Assembly (NCBI GenBank): GCA_963752935.1
Contig: CAVWAL010000020.1
Coordinates: 186,001-250,000, forward strand
DNA length: 64,000 nt
Reading direction: 5' to 3'
Source of the DNA: RI-153 sp963752935
GTDB lineage: Bacteria > Chloroflexota > Anaerolineae > Caldilineales > Caldilineaceae
In this document: piece after piece, positions 45,254 to 56,597 of the stretch
Layout of the letters: each line of letters starts with the position of its first letter
Position numbering within the stretch: the stretch's first letter is position 1
Position numbers and translations under genes: made by a program
Notes under the pieces: generated by a model
The model's database searches: none
What the model saw: only the letters and a program-made list of their open reading frames with translations
What the model was told of the DNA's origin: nothing

Positions 45254-47969
45254 ATGAGCATCGAAGCGAGTGCAGGCACGCCGGCACGCGGCCGGCTAGA
45301 AATTCGCACACTGGGCGGCCTACAGATGGTGCGGGATGGCGAAGTGATACCCGTCTCCGGGCGCCGGCCGGCGGAAGCACTGCTGGTCTATCTGGCCCGG
45401 CAGCAGCGCGCCTTGCCGCGTGAGCTGCTGGCCGATTTCCTGTGGCCCGAACGCCCCACTGACCTTTCGTTCGGCAACTTGCGCGTAACGCTGCACCGTC
45501 TACGGCAGTCGTTGGGCCTGCACCTTGCCGTCGATCGGCATACGGTCGGTCTGAGCCCGGACAGCAACGTCTGGTTGGACGTGTCTGCCTTCGACGCTCA
45601 TCTGGCCGCCGGCCGCCACGAAGCGGCCGTGGCGCTCTATGGGGGCACTTTTTTGGACGGGTTTTACCTCGACGATAGCCCGGCCTTTGAGCAATGGTTG
45701 CTGGTGGAACGAGAACGGCTCCACAACGAGGCCGTCAGCGCCGGTCAAACCCTGCTCAATCGCTACACCCAACAGGGCGACTATGAGACAGCTATTGCCC
45801 AGGCGCAGCGTCTGCTCCAAATCGACCCCTACCACGAACCGGCGTTGCGCCAGCTTCTGCGCTTGCTGGCACAGACAGGCCGGCGAGCCGCGGCCCGGAC
45901 TCGCTATGAAATGTTTCGTCGCAGTCTGCTGGATGAGCTTGCCGTCGAGCCGGATCCGGCCACCGTTGCCCTGGCCCATCAACTGGAGACAGCTTCACAG
46001 GAACCACTGCCGCCGCCGCCGATTGCCCGCCGGCCACAACATGCCCGCGCCTCGTGGCCGCAAGCCGCCACCCGCTTCGTCGGCCGCGCAGCAGAGCTGA
46101 GCACCCTGGCCACCCAGCTTGCCGATCTAGATTGCCGTCTGCTCACCGTGATCGGGCCGGGCGGCATCGGCAAAACGCGCCTGGCGATTGAAGCAGGCCG
46201 CCAACAGGAAGACCGTTTTGCCGACGGCGTCTTCTTTGTGCCCCTGGTCGGTGTGACGGCGCCGGCCCACATCATCCCGGCCATTGCCCAGGCACTGGCG
46301 TTCGTCTTTACACCGGCCGCCGACCCAGAGGCAGAGATCTGCGGCTATCTGCGCCACAGAGAGATGCTGCTGGTGCTGGATAACTTCGAGCAGCTCCTGA
46401 CCGGCGATCCGGAATCCGGAGCAGCCGTTGTGGACAGGCTGCTGCAGGCGACGGAGTGGTTGAAGATCCTGGTGAGCTCTCGCCAGCGGCTTTCTCTGCG
46501 CGAAGAATGGCTGTTGCCTGTACGCGGCCTCTCGACTGCCGACAGTGCCGTCGAGCTACTTGCCCAGTGTGCCAGGCGAGTTGAGCCGGCGTTCAGCCTG
46601 GTGGGGCAGGAACCCGATGCGTCGGCGCTCTGCGAATTGGTCGGCGGCACGCCCCTGGCGATCGAGTTGGCTGCAATCTGGGCGCCGCTCATCTCCTGCC
46701 GCCAAATCGCCAACCAGATCCGCACCGACCTGGACTTTTTGGCCACGAACCTCGCCAATGTGTCGGGTCGCCATCGCAGTCTCCGTGCCCTTTTCGACGG
46801 CTCCTGGCAGGCCCTGTCGCCGGTTGAGCAGCATGTGTTCGCTTGTCTCGCCGTCTTCCGTGGTGGCTTTGGATTAGGTGAAGCCGCTGCCGTCGCCGGT
46901 GCAGCGCCGGGCGTTCTGCTGGGACTGGTGGCGAAATCGTTGGTGCGTGCCGCGGGCAGCGATCGCTTCGAGCTGCACGAGGTGGTGCGCCAATATGCGG
47001 CCGAAAAGCTGGCCGAGGCCGGCGATCTCGCCCACGCCCGGCAGCGTCACTTCGATGCATACCTGGCGTTGGCCCAAACGGCCGATAGCGGGATCCGCGG
47101 GCATGAGCAGGATGCCTGTCTGCGGCGTCTGGACCTGGAGCAAGACAATCTGCGCAGCGCCCTGGATCTGGAGCGTGGCGCAGCCACAAGGCGGCGATCG
47201 AACGGCACGGCTCGTGATTGCGCTCTGTTGGTACTGGCGCATTCGCAGCCACGTGCAGGAGGCCAGGACCTGGTTGAACACAGCGCTGCAGGCAAGCGAG
47301 ATCGCAGAGCAGAACCGGGCCGCTCTGCTCGTCCACGCGGGCCAAACGGCCTGGGTGCAGGGCGAGCTCGACGCCGCACAAACCATGCTGGAGGCGAGCC
47401 TAAGTCTATGGGACCAGTTGGGAGCGGTCGGGCGTCACGGTCTCGCTCTGACCAAACAGGGGTTGGGGATGACCTGTCACATGTTAGGCCGTCTGGAGCA
47501 GGCCAGTGCCCTGTTCCAGGCGAGCCTGTTGCTTTGTCGAGAGGCGGGGGACGCCTGGGGGGCGGCCTTTGCCTTGGGCTGGCTAGGCAAGGCAGCCAGC
47601 GGGCTGGGCAAAGGTGACATCGCCAGGAAAGCAACGGACGAGAGCCTGGATATTTTCCGCGGCCTGGGTGATGGGTGGGGCCTGTCCCTCTTTCTGTCGA
47701 CCGAAGCTCAGGCGCTTTTGGACGCCGGTGATCTGGCCGGCGCGCGCGCCCTGGCGGAGGAAGCCTGTGCCCACCGCCGGCACTTCGGCCACAAGTCCAG
47801 CCTGGCGGAGAGCCTGCAATTCCTGGGCCAGATTGCAGACAGGGAGGGCGACCCAGAGACGGCGAAACGGTACTACCAGGAGAGTCGGGCTTTGTACGAG
47901 GAGATCGGCCATCGGAGCGCCGGCGGGCAGCCGGCATACCTGCCGACTAAGGCACCCGGCACAATCTGA
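45254..47969 (+). CDS. AfsR/SARP-type regulator with BTAD, NB-ARC and TPR domains, frameshifted
   Basis: Large transcriptional regulator of about 904 residues. Residues 15-250 have an OmpR-like DNA-binding part (VSGRRPAEALLVYLARQQ, LRVTLHRLRQSLGL) and a BTAD domain. The NB-ARC ATPase starts near 270 with Walker A VIGPGGIGKTRLAIEAG and VLDNFEQLL as Walker B. TPR-like repeats follow. The first frame loses meaning after SALDLERG near 47180; the true continuation (ALCWYWRIRSHVQEARTWLNTAL) is in the next phase, consistent with one extra base. The start at ATG 45254 follows GAGGTG. Such proteins often control secreted or secondary-metabolite genes. Confidence 0.82.
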
Positions 47970-48131
47970 ACAGCGGCCGGCGCATCATTGAACGCGCCAC
48001 TTTTCTTCTACCTATCGCCTACCTAAAATCAGGTGGCTTACGCCCCACAATCTACTATCTTGACTGAACCGGATCGGGATCAGTGAGTACGGTTAAGCGA
48101 TTGGGGCAAAACCCTACTCTATCTTCAAATT
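47970..48131. other. Intergenic region, nothing recognised
   Basis: About 160 bases between convergent genes. No gene, repeat or clear terminator was found. Confidence 0.35.
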
Positions 48132-49022
48132 CTAAGCGAACAGCCTAAACTTCGGGGTGTAGTCCACCCCATCTAGCGACACAACGGCGGCCCATATCTC
48201 GCTGAACGCCACAACGGCGGCCGTGAGCGCCGTCGCGGTCTCCCCCACGTGACCGAGAATGTGGTTGATCCGCTCGGCGTACTCTGACGGCGTTTGACGA
48301 AAGGCAGTGATGCGCTCCATCACTCTTTTGTCGCGCAGGAAGTAGACTTCGTTGAGGGCAAAGAGCGCCTGCGTCAGATTCGATGCAGCGCGGCTCAGGC
48401 AGCCTACCGTGTTGTATACATCCCCCTGTGCTGCGAAATCGCGTGCATGCAGCAGCGTAAACTCGGCGGACCAAAGCGAATCAGCAACGATCTTCTGTTT
48501 CAGTCGCGGCGGATAGACGGCCACTTGCTCTTTCAATTGGGCGATCACACCCGTGGGGTCGAAGACGGGAATGCAGATTTGCGTTTCGGCCAGGTAGATC
48601 ACACTGAAAAAGCCGTGGGTGGGCTGTTGCCCATAATCGTGGTGGACGATTCCCTGTTGCGCATCCGCAATCGTGCGCCACACCTGATCTAGATTGCGAT
48701 AGAGGAAGTCGACCTTGCCATCTGCGGTGTGGATCCAGGCGCCTCCGTTCACCCACGCCCCCCACTGATAAAAGTCGGTGACGGTGGTAGGGCCTTCTAG
48801 CGCCGCAGCATCCGCGATTCGACGGATGGCAGCGACAGAAAACGGTTCGCCCGCAGCGTAATAGATCCCCACATCGAGATCGGAGTCTTTGTGATAGCCC
48901 CCGCCCGCATACGATCCACCCAGGACAACGGCAACCACGCCCTCGACGCCAGAAAGTTGTTCCACCAATTGGTGCAGCAGTAGCTGTTTTTGTGCCGGCA
49001 AATGCGCGATCTTTTCCATCAT
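48132..49022 (-). CDS. Nucleotidyltransferase domain protein
   Basis: A 296-residue protein. The N-terminal nucleotidyltransferase motif is VVLGGSYAGGGYHKDSDLDVGIYY (residues about 32-55): Gly-Ser and Asp-x-Asp for nucleotide and metals. A third acidic residue is in KVDFLYRNLD. The C-terminal half is helical (HARDFAAQGDVYNTVGCLSRAASN...) and may be HEPN-like or substrate-binding. Substrate is unknown; antibiotic adenylylation is possible but not shown. It starts 4 bases after the stop of the Rid gene, so the two are co-transcribed. Confidence 0.72.
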   Translation of the reverse strand: MMEKIAHLPAQKQLLLHQLVEQLSGVEGVVAVVLGGSYAGGGYHKDSDLDVGIYYAAGEPFSVAAIRRIADAAALEGPTTVTDFYQWGAWVNGGAWIHTADGKVDFLYRNLDQVWRTIADAQQGIVHHDYGQQPTHGFFSVIYLAETQICIPVFDPTGVIAQLKEQVAVYPPRLKQKIVADSLWSAEFTLLHARDFAAQGDVYNTVGCLSRAASNLTQALFALNEVYFLRDKRVMERITAFRQTPSEYAERINHILGHVGETATALTAAVVAFSEIWAAVVSLDGVDYTPKFRLFA

Positions 49023-49025
49023 GTC

Positions 49026-49430
49026 TTACTCGATCACCGCCAGCGCTTCAATTTCGATCAAAAAATCCGGATTGGCCAGGCCACGCACGCCGATCCAGGT
49101 GGTGGCAGGGGCATGCTCGGCTGGAAAGAACGCCAACAAGCCGTCGCGCACGTGATGATTTTGCCCCAACACAGACTCAACAATGTAAATGCGCATAGAG
49201 ACGACGTCGGTCAGCCCGCCACCCGCCGCTTTCAGAGCCGTCTCCACATTTTGCAGGCTTTGCCAGACCTGCGCACGCAGATCGCCAGGACCGACGATCT
49301 GCTGTTGCGCATCCCAGGCGACCTGACCGGAAAGGTGCACCATCTTGCCACCGCTGTGGGTGACGACTTGAGAGAAGCCGTATTGCAGGCTTGGAAAGAG
49401 TTCCGACGGGTTGAGGTGTTCCTTAGGCAT
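49026..49430 (-). CDS. Rid family protein lacking the catalytic Arg
   Basis: A 134-residue YjgF/Rid fold protein. Conserved blocks are FSQVVTHSGGKMVHLSGQVAWD, LQNVETALKAAGGGLTDVVSMRIYIV and LIEIEALAVI. In true RidA the Arg before the Ser/Thr (ARST-type) handles the imine/enamine substrate; here the place reads PATTWIG, so deaminase activity is doubtful and it belongs to a Rid4-7-like branch. It is upstream of the nucleotidyltransferase gene with a 3-base gap. Confidence 0.8.
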   Translation of the reverse strand: MPKEHLNPSELFPSLQYGFSQVVTHSGGKMVHLSGQVAWDAQQQIVGPGDLRAQVWQSLQNVETALKAAGGGLTDVVSMRIYIVESVLGQNHHVRDGLLAFFPAEHAPATTWIGVRGLANPDFLIEIEALAVIE

Positions 49431-49646
49431 GATGGCAACAGTCCTTTAAGTGAGCGCCGTCTAGCTTTACCAGCATGTCGGCGACGAGGCAGAAGTGGGG
49501 CAGGCAATGGCGTGGTTTGGCGCACCGCCCCGTTGACACATTTTCGCATGTTAGGCACACTCTCCTCAGAGCTACCACGATCTACATTCACGCCGGCGTA
49601 AAGCTCATCCCGTTACGCGAGCAATCACTCTACACGGAGCCAACCC

Positions 49647-51038
49647 ATGACAGATCTTGCCTACATGCCCATCGTAGAAGTCGCCAACTTACTGAAAAGA
49701 CGCCAGCTCTCCCCCGTAGAGCTGACACGTCACCTGCTCGACCGCATCGACCGCGTCGACCAACATCTGCATAGCTACCGCACGGTCCTTGCCGACAGAG
49801 CGATCGAACAGGCTCGCCGCGCCGAAGAAGAAATCGCCGGCGGAGAGTACCGGGGTCTCTTGCATGGCGTCCCCATTGCGGTCAAAGACCTCGTCTATAC
49901 TGCGGGAATTCCCACGGCTTGTGGCTCCACGCTCATGCAGGGCTGGCTGCCTGACTATGATGCCACCGTCATGCGTAGACTGAACGCGGCGGGCGCTGTG
50001 CTATTGGGCAAGCTCCATATGACCGAATTCGCGCTGCGCTGGCACCATCCGGCCTGGCCTGCGCCCACCAATCCCTGGGGCGCCGACCGCTGGTCGGGGG
50101 TTTCCTCCAGCGGTTCGGGTGTGGCTACGGCAGCGGGCCTTTGTTACGGCTCGCTCGGTACGGACACGGGCGGATCCATCCGCTTCCCGGCCGCCTGCAA
50201 CGGCGCGGTTGGCCTCAAACCCACCTACGGGCGCGTCAGCCGCTACGGTGTCTTCCCCCTGGCGAGATCGTTGGACAACGTCGGGCCCATTACCCGTCGC
50301 GTGGCCGACGCAGCCGCCATCCTGGGCGTCATCGCCGGCCACGACCCCAACGACCCGACCTCTGGCCATTGGGCCGTGCCCGACTACGTCTCCCTCCTGG
50401 GCCAGGAGATAAGCGGCCTGCGCCTCGGCGTTGATGAGCGCTTCATCCGCGACGGCGTGCAGCCCGAGGTGAGCGATGCGGTGTTGCAGGCCATCACGCA
50501 CCTGACAGGACTTGGCCTGAAACCGGTCGAGGTTGTGGTTCCGCCAATCGATCCGAAATTCATGATGGACACGTGGTCGACACTCTGTGCAGCCGATGCT
50601 GCGGACGCCCACCGTGAAACCTGGCCCGCACGAGCAGGCGAGTATGGACCCTTCCGCCAGTGGCTCGAGTTTGCGGACACGCAGACCGCGGCCGACTACG
50701 CCGCCGCCCACGCCACACGCCTGGACTATGCGGGCAAGATTGCCGGCCTCTTTGAAGAGATAGACGTGCTGGTGTGCCCGGCCATGCCGTTCGTGGCGCC
50801 CCCGATCGGCGACGACGCCCTGCCGGTCATAGATGACAACGTCGTACGCCCTCGCTTCACCTATCCCTTCAACTTCAGCAACAGTCCTACCCTAACAGTG
50901 CCGTGCGGCTTCACATCAGATAACCTGCCCATCGCGCTACAGTTCGTCGGCCCCCACTTCTCAGAAGAGACTCTGCTGCGCGTCGGCCATGTGTTCGAGC
51001 AGTCGACGGTGTGGCATATGCGCGTACCACCGGTCTAA
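49647..51038 (+). CDS. Amidase signature family enzyme
   Basis: A 463-residue amidase. The catalytic Lys is in GVPIAVKDLVYTAG (residues about 71-84), the cis-Ser in SGVSSSGSGVATAAG and the nucleophilic Ser in GTDTGGSIRFPAACNGAVGLKP. The C-terminal part has NSPTLTVPCGFTSDNLPIALQFVG. It resembles AtzF/GatA-like hydrolases but is a stand-alone hydrolase, not shown to be GatA: it has no gatC neighbour and gatB is 40 kb away. Substrate is unknown. It is divergent from the Rid/nucleotidyltransferase pair. Confidence 0.85.
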   Translation: MTDLAYMPIVEVANLLKRRQLSPVELTRHLLDRIDRVDQHLHSYRTVLADRAIEQARRAEEEIAGGEYRGLLHGVPIAVKDLVYTAGIPTACGSTLMQGWLPDYDATVMRRLNAAGAVLLGKLHMTEFALRWHHPAWPAPTNPWGADRWSGVSSSGSGVATAAGLCYGSLGTDTGGSIRFPAACNGAVGLKPTYGRVSRYGVFPLARSLDNVGPITRRVADAAAILGVIAGHDPNDPTSGHWAVPDYVSLLGQEISGLRLGVDERFIRDGVQPEVSDAVLQAITHLTGLGLKPVEVVVPPIDPKFMMDTWSTLCAADAADAHRETWPARAGEYGPFRQWLEFADTQTAADYAAAHATRLDYAGKIAGLFEEIDVLVCPAMPFVAPPIGDDALPVIDDNVVRPRFTYPFNFSNSPTLTVPCGFTSDNLPIALQFVGPHFSEETLLRVGHVFEQSTVWHMRVPPV

Positions 51039-51138
51039 AAGGCGTAGGCGAAAGCGTGTTGGCCGTTTCATCCCCAGCGGCTACAGACCGCAATGGGGTA
51101 GAGGTGACCGTGCAGCGCACACAACGCCATGCTCAGTG

Positions 51139-54100
51139 TCACTGCGTAATGAGCGGCAGATAGAGCTTACTGTCTGGATCTAAGATATCTAGCGTGAAGG
51201 TGCCGGTGATGACCTTATTGCCGTCCATCGTCAGCGTGACCGGGTTGGTTGCACTCACCACGGCCCCGCTCCAACCGGTGAAGGTCGAGCCGGTGTTCGC
51301 GGTGGCCGTCACCGTCACCACGGTGCCGTGCGAGTAGACGCCACCTGCTGGGTCGAGGCTGAGCGAACCGCTGCCTGTCCCTGCCGTAGCTGTGGTCAGC
51401 GTATAGCTGTCGAGTGTGAAAGTCCCGGTGATGGCCTTGTTGCCGTCCATCGTCAACGTAACCGGGTTGGTTGCACTCACCACGGCGCCGTCTCCAGCCG
51501 GTGAAGGTCGAGCCGGTGTTTGCGGTGGCCGTCACCGTCACCACGGTGCCGTACGAGTAGACGCCACCCGCCGGGTCGAGGCTGACCGAACCGCTGCCCG
51601 TCCCCGCCGTCGCCGTGATCAGCGTATAGCTGTCCAACGTGAAGGTGCCGGTGATGGCCTTGTTGCCGTCCATCGTCAGCGTGACCGGGTTGGTTGCACT
51701 CACCACGGCCCCGTCCCAGCCGGTGAAGGTCGAGCCGGCGTCCGCCACCGCCGTCACCGTCACCACGGTGCCGTACGAGTAGACGCCACCCGCCGGGTCG
51801 AGGCCGACCGAACCGCTGCCCGTACCGGTCGTAGATGTGGTCAGCGCATAGCCGTCAAGCGTGAAGGTGCCGGTGATGGCCTTGTTGCCGTCCATCGTCA
51901 GCGTGACCGGGTTGGCTGCACTCACCACGGCCCCGCTCCAGCCGGTGAAGGTCGAGCCGGGGCTTGAGGTGGCCGTTACCGTCACCACGGTGCCGTACGA
52001 GTAGACACCACCTGCCGGGTCGAGGCTGACCGAACCGCTGCCGGTGCCCGCCGTGGCCGTGATCAGCGTATAGCTGTCCAGCGTGAAGGTCCCGGTGATG
52101 GCCTTGTTGCCGTCCACCGTCAACGTGACCGGGTTGGTTGCACTCACCACGGCCCCGCTCCAGCCGGCGAAGGTCGAGCCAGGTGTTTGCGGTGGCCGTC
52201 ACCGTTACCACGGTGCCGTACGAGTAGACGCCACCCGCCGGGTCGAGGCTGACCGAACCGCTGCCCGTACCGGCCGTAGATGTGGTCAGCGTATAGCTGT
52301 CGAGTGTGAAGGTGCCGGTGATGGCCTTGTTGCCGTCCATCGTCAGCGTGACCGGGTTGGTTGCACTCACCACGGCGCCGCTCCAGCCGGTGAAGGTCGA
52401 GCCGGTGTTTGCGGTGGCCGTCACCGTTACCACGGTGCCGTACGAGTAGACGCCACCCGCCGGGTCGAGGCTGAGCGAACCGCTGCCGGTACCGGCCGTG
52501 GCCGTGATCAGCGTATAGCTGTCCGAGTGTGAAAGTCCCGGTGATGGTCTTGTTGCCGTCCATCGTCAACGTGACCGGGTTGGTTGCACTCACCACGGCC
52601 CCGCTCCAGCCGGCGAAGGTCGAGCCGGGGCTTGAGGTGGCCGTCACCGTCACCACGGTGCCGTACGAGTAGACGCCACCCGCCGGGTCGAGGCTGACCG
52701 AACCGCTGCCGGTGCCAGCCGTGGCCGTGATCAGCGCATAGCTGTCCAGCGTGAAAGTCCCGGTGACGGCCTTGTTGCCGTCCATCGTCAGCGTGACCGG
52801 GTTGGTTGCACTCACCACGGCGCCGCTCCAGCCGGTGAAGGTCGAGCCGGTGTTTGCGACCGCCGTCACCGTTACCACGGTGCCGTACGAGTAGACGCCA
52901 CCTGATGGGTCGAGGCTGACCGAACCGCTGCCCGTACCGGCCGTGGCCGTGATCAGCGTATAGCTGTCCAACGTGAAGGTGCCGGTGACGGCCTTGTTGC
53001 CGTCCATCGTCAGCGTGACCGGGTTGGTTGCACTCACCACGGCGCCGCTCCAGCCGGCGAAGGTCGAGCCAGGGCTTGAGGTGGCCGTCACCGTCACCAC
53101 GGTGCCGTACGAGTAGACGCCACCCGCCGGGTCGAGGCTGACCGAACCGCTGCCCGTACCGGCCGTGGCCGTGATCAGCGCATAGCTGTCCAAGTGTGAA
53201 GGTCCCGGTGATGGTCTTGTTGCCGTCCATCGTCAGCGTGACCGGGTTGGCTGCACTCACCACGGCCCCGTCCCAGCCGGTGAAGGTCGAGCCGGTGTTC
53301 GCGACCGCCGTCACCGTCACCACGGTGCCGTACGAGTAGACGCCGCCTGCCGGGTCGAGGCCGAGCGAACCACTGCCGGTACCGGTCGTAGATGTGGTCA
53401 ACAGGAAGGGCACGGTTAGGCCCGCACCGCTGCTGTTGTTGGACGCAGTGCTGTCATTGGACGCAGTGATGGTAGCCGTGTTGACGAACTGTGTGCCATA
53501 GATAGCGGCGCTGTTGCTGAGCGTGCCCGTCAGGGTGATAATGCCCCCGGCGCCCACGGCCAGTTCGCTCACCGCCCAGGCGAAGGCGGGTGATCCACCG
53601 GTCTGGGTGATGACCACACCACTGCCCACCGGGCTGCTGATGACGCCGGTGATGCTGACGCTGACCGGCACGCTGTCGGCGACGACCACACCGATGGCGA
53701 TGCCGGGGCCGTCATTGCTAAAACTCAGGGTGTAGGTGACGGCCCCACCCGGCTCTGATAGTGCAGGTGCGATCGTCTTGGCGATCCCAACATCGGCGGG
53801 GACGCTACAGAAGAACGAGCGCACGTCGTCTACGTACCAGCCGGTGACGCCGGTACAGCCATCCTGACCCTGTTCAAAGCGCAGCTTCACGCTGTCGCCC
53901 GCGGCAACGATGCCGCTCAAGTCGATCTGCGACTGACCCCAACTGCCGCCGTTGCTGCCGACATCGGCGCCGGTGAAAGCCGCTTCGCCGGCCATGGGGT
54001 TTGTATTGTCTATTGTTTCAAGCGAAGTGTTGTAAGCGTTGAAGGAGTACGCTGAAGCGGGGAGCAGTGTCCACGCCCCCCCGTTGACGCTCACCTTGAC

Positions 54101-56597
54101 GTTGCCGCCATCGTAGCCCGCCTCGGTGGCCACCCAGTGGTCGAAGGCGAGACGCGGGACGCCCACTCCGGCCGGAATCGTGAACGTTGGACTCTCCAGA
54201 TAGAGCACACCGCTGTAATCGATACTACCAACGGCACAGGTGCCGATATTGGGATTCCCGACAAAGGCCGCTTTCGTGGAGCCGCCCGGGGCGCCGGAGG
54301 GTAGGGCGCCAAGTACAGCCCAGTTGGCCACAGAGAAATTCACCGGGTCGGCGACAGCACGCGTCCCGGCCAACCAGCCGCTGGGCAGGCTGCCACTCTC
54401 CCAATCCTCTGCGAAGATCGTGTGGGCGACCTCCGGGTTTGCACAGAAAGCCGGCGCCTTGGGCTGCAACACCGTGGTAAAGCCGCAGAGAGGAGCGACA
54501 TCGACATGAAACTCCACGGCAGCCACAGTCTCCGCCACCTCCTGGCAATCTGCAGACGAGATGATTTCATCCGAAAGGGCTCCCGCCCCCGAGGTGCCGG
54601 TGCTCAAACTGGTCAAATTGACACCGATCAACGCCGTACATGCGGCTTCCAGGGCATCGGCATGGTCGGCGAAGTTGCTGGCCTCGGTCAGATAGTTCGT
54701 CTGTGCGTACCAGTGGATGTGGGCAGCTTTGGTCAGCCCCAACGCCGTGATCGTCTGGCCGTTGAAGACCCCGCCGTCAACCAAGAGGGCAAAGGCGTGG
54801 TTCGGTATGCCGCTGTTGGAGTGGACTCCGCCGCCGTCCGCCTTGGTGACATCACACTGGTACTGGGCATCTGTCACTTTGCCCGGATCGCCGGCGCAGG
54901 TAGGGGTCCACATATCGCGGATGGCGCCGCCAAAGGCCGTAGCATCTTCGCCCATCAGCCAACGGTAGGAATCCTCGGCGCTACCCAAACGGGCATTGAC
55001 GGTAGCGCCCAACTCGCCCTTGATCAGGTTCCCCGTTGCCAGGGTCACCAGCAACGAGGGGATCGTAATCGTCGCATCGATCACCACCCATGCCGGCAAC
55101 GGGTTCGTCAACGTTATCGGCGACGATGACGGCGATTGCCCCGGCATCCTGAGCGTTTTTTACTTTCACTATGAAATCACAACTGCCTCGATCCACCAGA
55201 GCAATCTTGCCGCTGACCGCTGCACCGTTGATCAAGGGTGTACAGGCATCAGACGTGGCATCTACCCCGTCATCTGCCAACACGACATCGCCGGTCACCC
55301 CAGGTGCCGTAATCGGGGGGCCAAACGATGCCGCGCCTGCGGCGTAGTCACCGGCAATGCTGAGAGGGCTGTTGATGGTGAGTTCGGAGCACATTGTTCC
55401 CCATAGATGGAACAGCTCTCGCTAGAGCGTATCGAGCGCCGGTGCGTCCGTGCCCGTCGTGTTGAGCATGTCTATCGTCTCGCCCCAGATGTCGGAGTAG
55501 GCTTCGTTCAGGGCGCCGGACTGCCACTGATAGATGAGACCGTTGGTGTATTCGGTGTAGGCATGGCCCCACTCGTGCGCCACGACGTCGTCTGAGCTAA
55601 CGCCGGTGCAGTAGTTGGTTGTCGAGCCATTCCAGTTGGCATTGGGGCAATTGATGCCCGGATCGTTGTTGACCGACTTCATCTCGGCACCGGCGCCGTT
55701 GTAAGAGTCGCGGCCAAAAGCGTTGAAGAAGAAATAGTAGGAATCAGCGCCGGCGGTCACGATGTTCTGCTGATCCTGGTTGAGCCCCCCGGGGAAGGTA
55801 TCGCCTTCCTGCCATACCTGGTTTGCCGTGTTCAGTTCGTAGAGGCGGCGAAACAGCGCGTCCTGTACGCCAGAGTACCGGTCGACGATTTTGCCGGTGT
55901 GGGCGTCGACGAAAACGAACTCACGCGCATTGATGGCGTCATTGACCACTTCTACCTCATAGACCAGGGAGTCGTCACCGGCCACGCCTTGCACCAACCC
56001 CATCCGGTAGACGCGAAGCTGGTTGGCTGCAATTGCGTAGCCTGCCGCCGATACGTCGCCGTCCGACGCTACGGCTTCCAGCGCGATCTCACCGGCCTGG
56101 GCCGCGCTCAAGACGGGGCTCGTGTTGACCTGGATGGCGGGCACAAACACACCGTTGACCGCGGTAAGCTGCATCCCAGAACCATAGTGGGCTTTGAGTT
56201 GCGCCCCGTACACCTCTACGCCCTGAAAGAGCTGTTGGTAGGTCAAGTGTACATCGCCGACATAGTCCGTCTGGCTGTTTACCAGCGTGAGTTCGGAAGC
56301 GGGATCCGCAATGCCAAAGAGGGCGCCGTAGGTGGCGAAGAACGTGCTCGCCTTGTCAACTGTCGTGCGGCTCTGCGCCGTGGGCATCAGATCGCCGCCG
56401 GGTGAGACACGCACAAAGCCGGCCACGCCTGTACCGGCACGCTCACGGATCGACACCACGCCTTCGGCCTGCTGCGCCAACTGCACAGCGACTGTTTGTT
56501 TGGCTTCAGGCGGCACAATGTCTTGAGCGAACAAGGTGGATGGGACAAACAGGGTCAGGACCAACATAGTGAGCCCAATCAAGCAACGCTTCTTCAC
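51139..56597 (-). CDS. Giant secreted M4 metalloprotease with PA insert, DUF11 and InlB repeats; frameshifted
   Basis: About 1,817 residues if five extra bases are removed. GTG start 56597 follows GAGGGA. Signal peptide residues 1-24, then FTP/PepSY-type propeptide. Zinc site HEWGH near 340 and NEAYSDIWGE. Then an in-frame TAG at 55422-55424, followed in the same frame by a PA domain (LTINSPLSIAGDYAAG). Shift at about 55090 leads to the active-site His block NSGIPNHAF, an immunoglobulin/MAM-like region, DUF11 (DVGIAKTIAPALSEPGG) and ten 74-residue InlB B-repeats. It ends LYLPLITQ. The PA domain is inserted between the zinc site and the active-site His. Shifts also fall near 51493, 52180, 52524 and 53192. 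Confidence 0.82.
51186..53402. repeat. Ten tandem 222-bp (74-residue) InlB-type repeats
   Basis: The anchor TTGCACTCAC (or CTGCACTCAC) occurs at 51249, 51471, 51694, 51916, 52138, 52361, 52584, 52806, 53028 and 53251. Six of the nine... spacings: five are 222 and four are 223, each 223 marking one extra base. Unit core translates GSVSLDPAGGVYSYGTVVTV, then STFTGWSGAVVSATNPVTL and NKAITGTFTLD. Variants differ at a few positions, such as GTCCAGCGTG versus GTCGAGTGTG at the unit junction. Confidence 0.92.

Noticed and set aside
49647..51038. Amidase as gatA of the GatCAB complex
   Set aside because: It lies 40 kb from gatB, has no gatC beside it, and is not clearly closer to GatA than to other amidases.
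51416..52532. Plus-strand frames in the InlB repeat region
   Set aside because: They are antisense to the 222-bp repeats and repeat with the same period.
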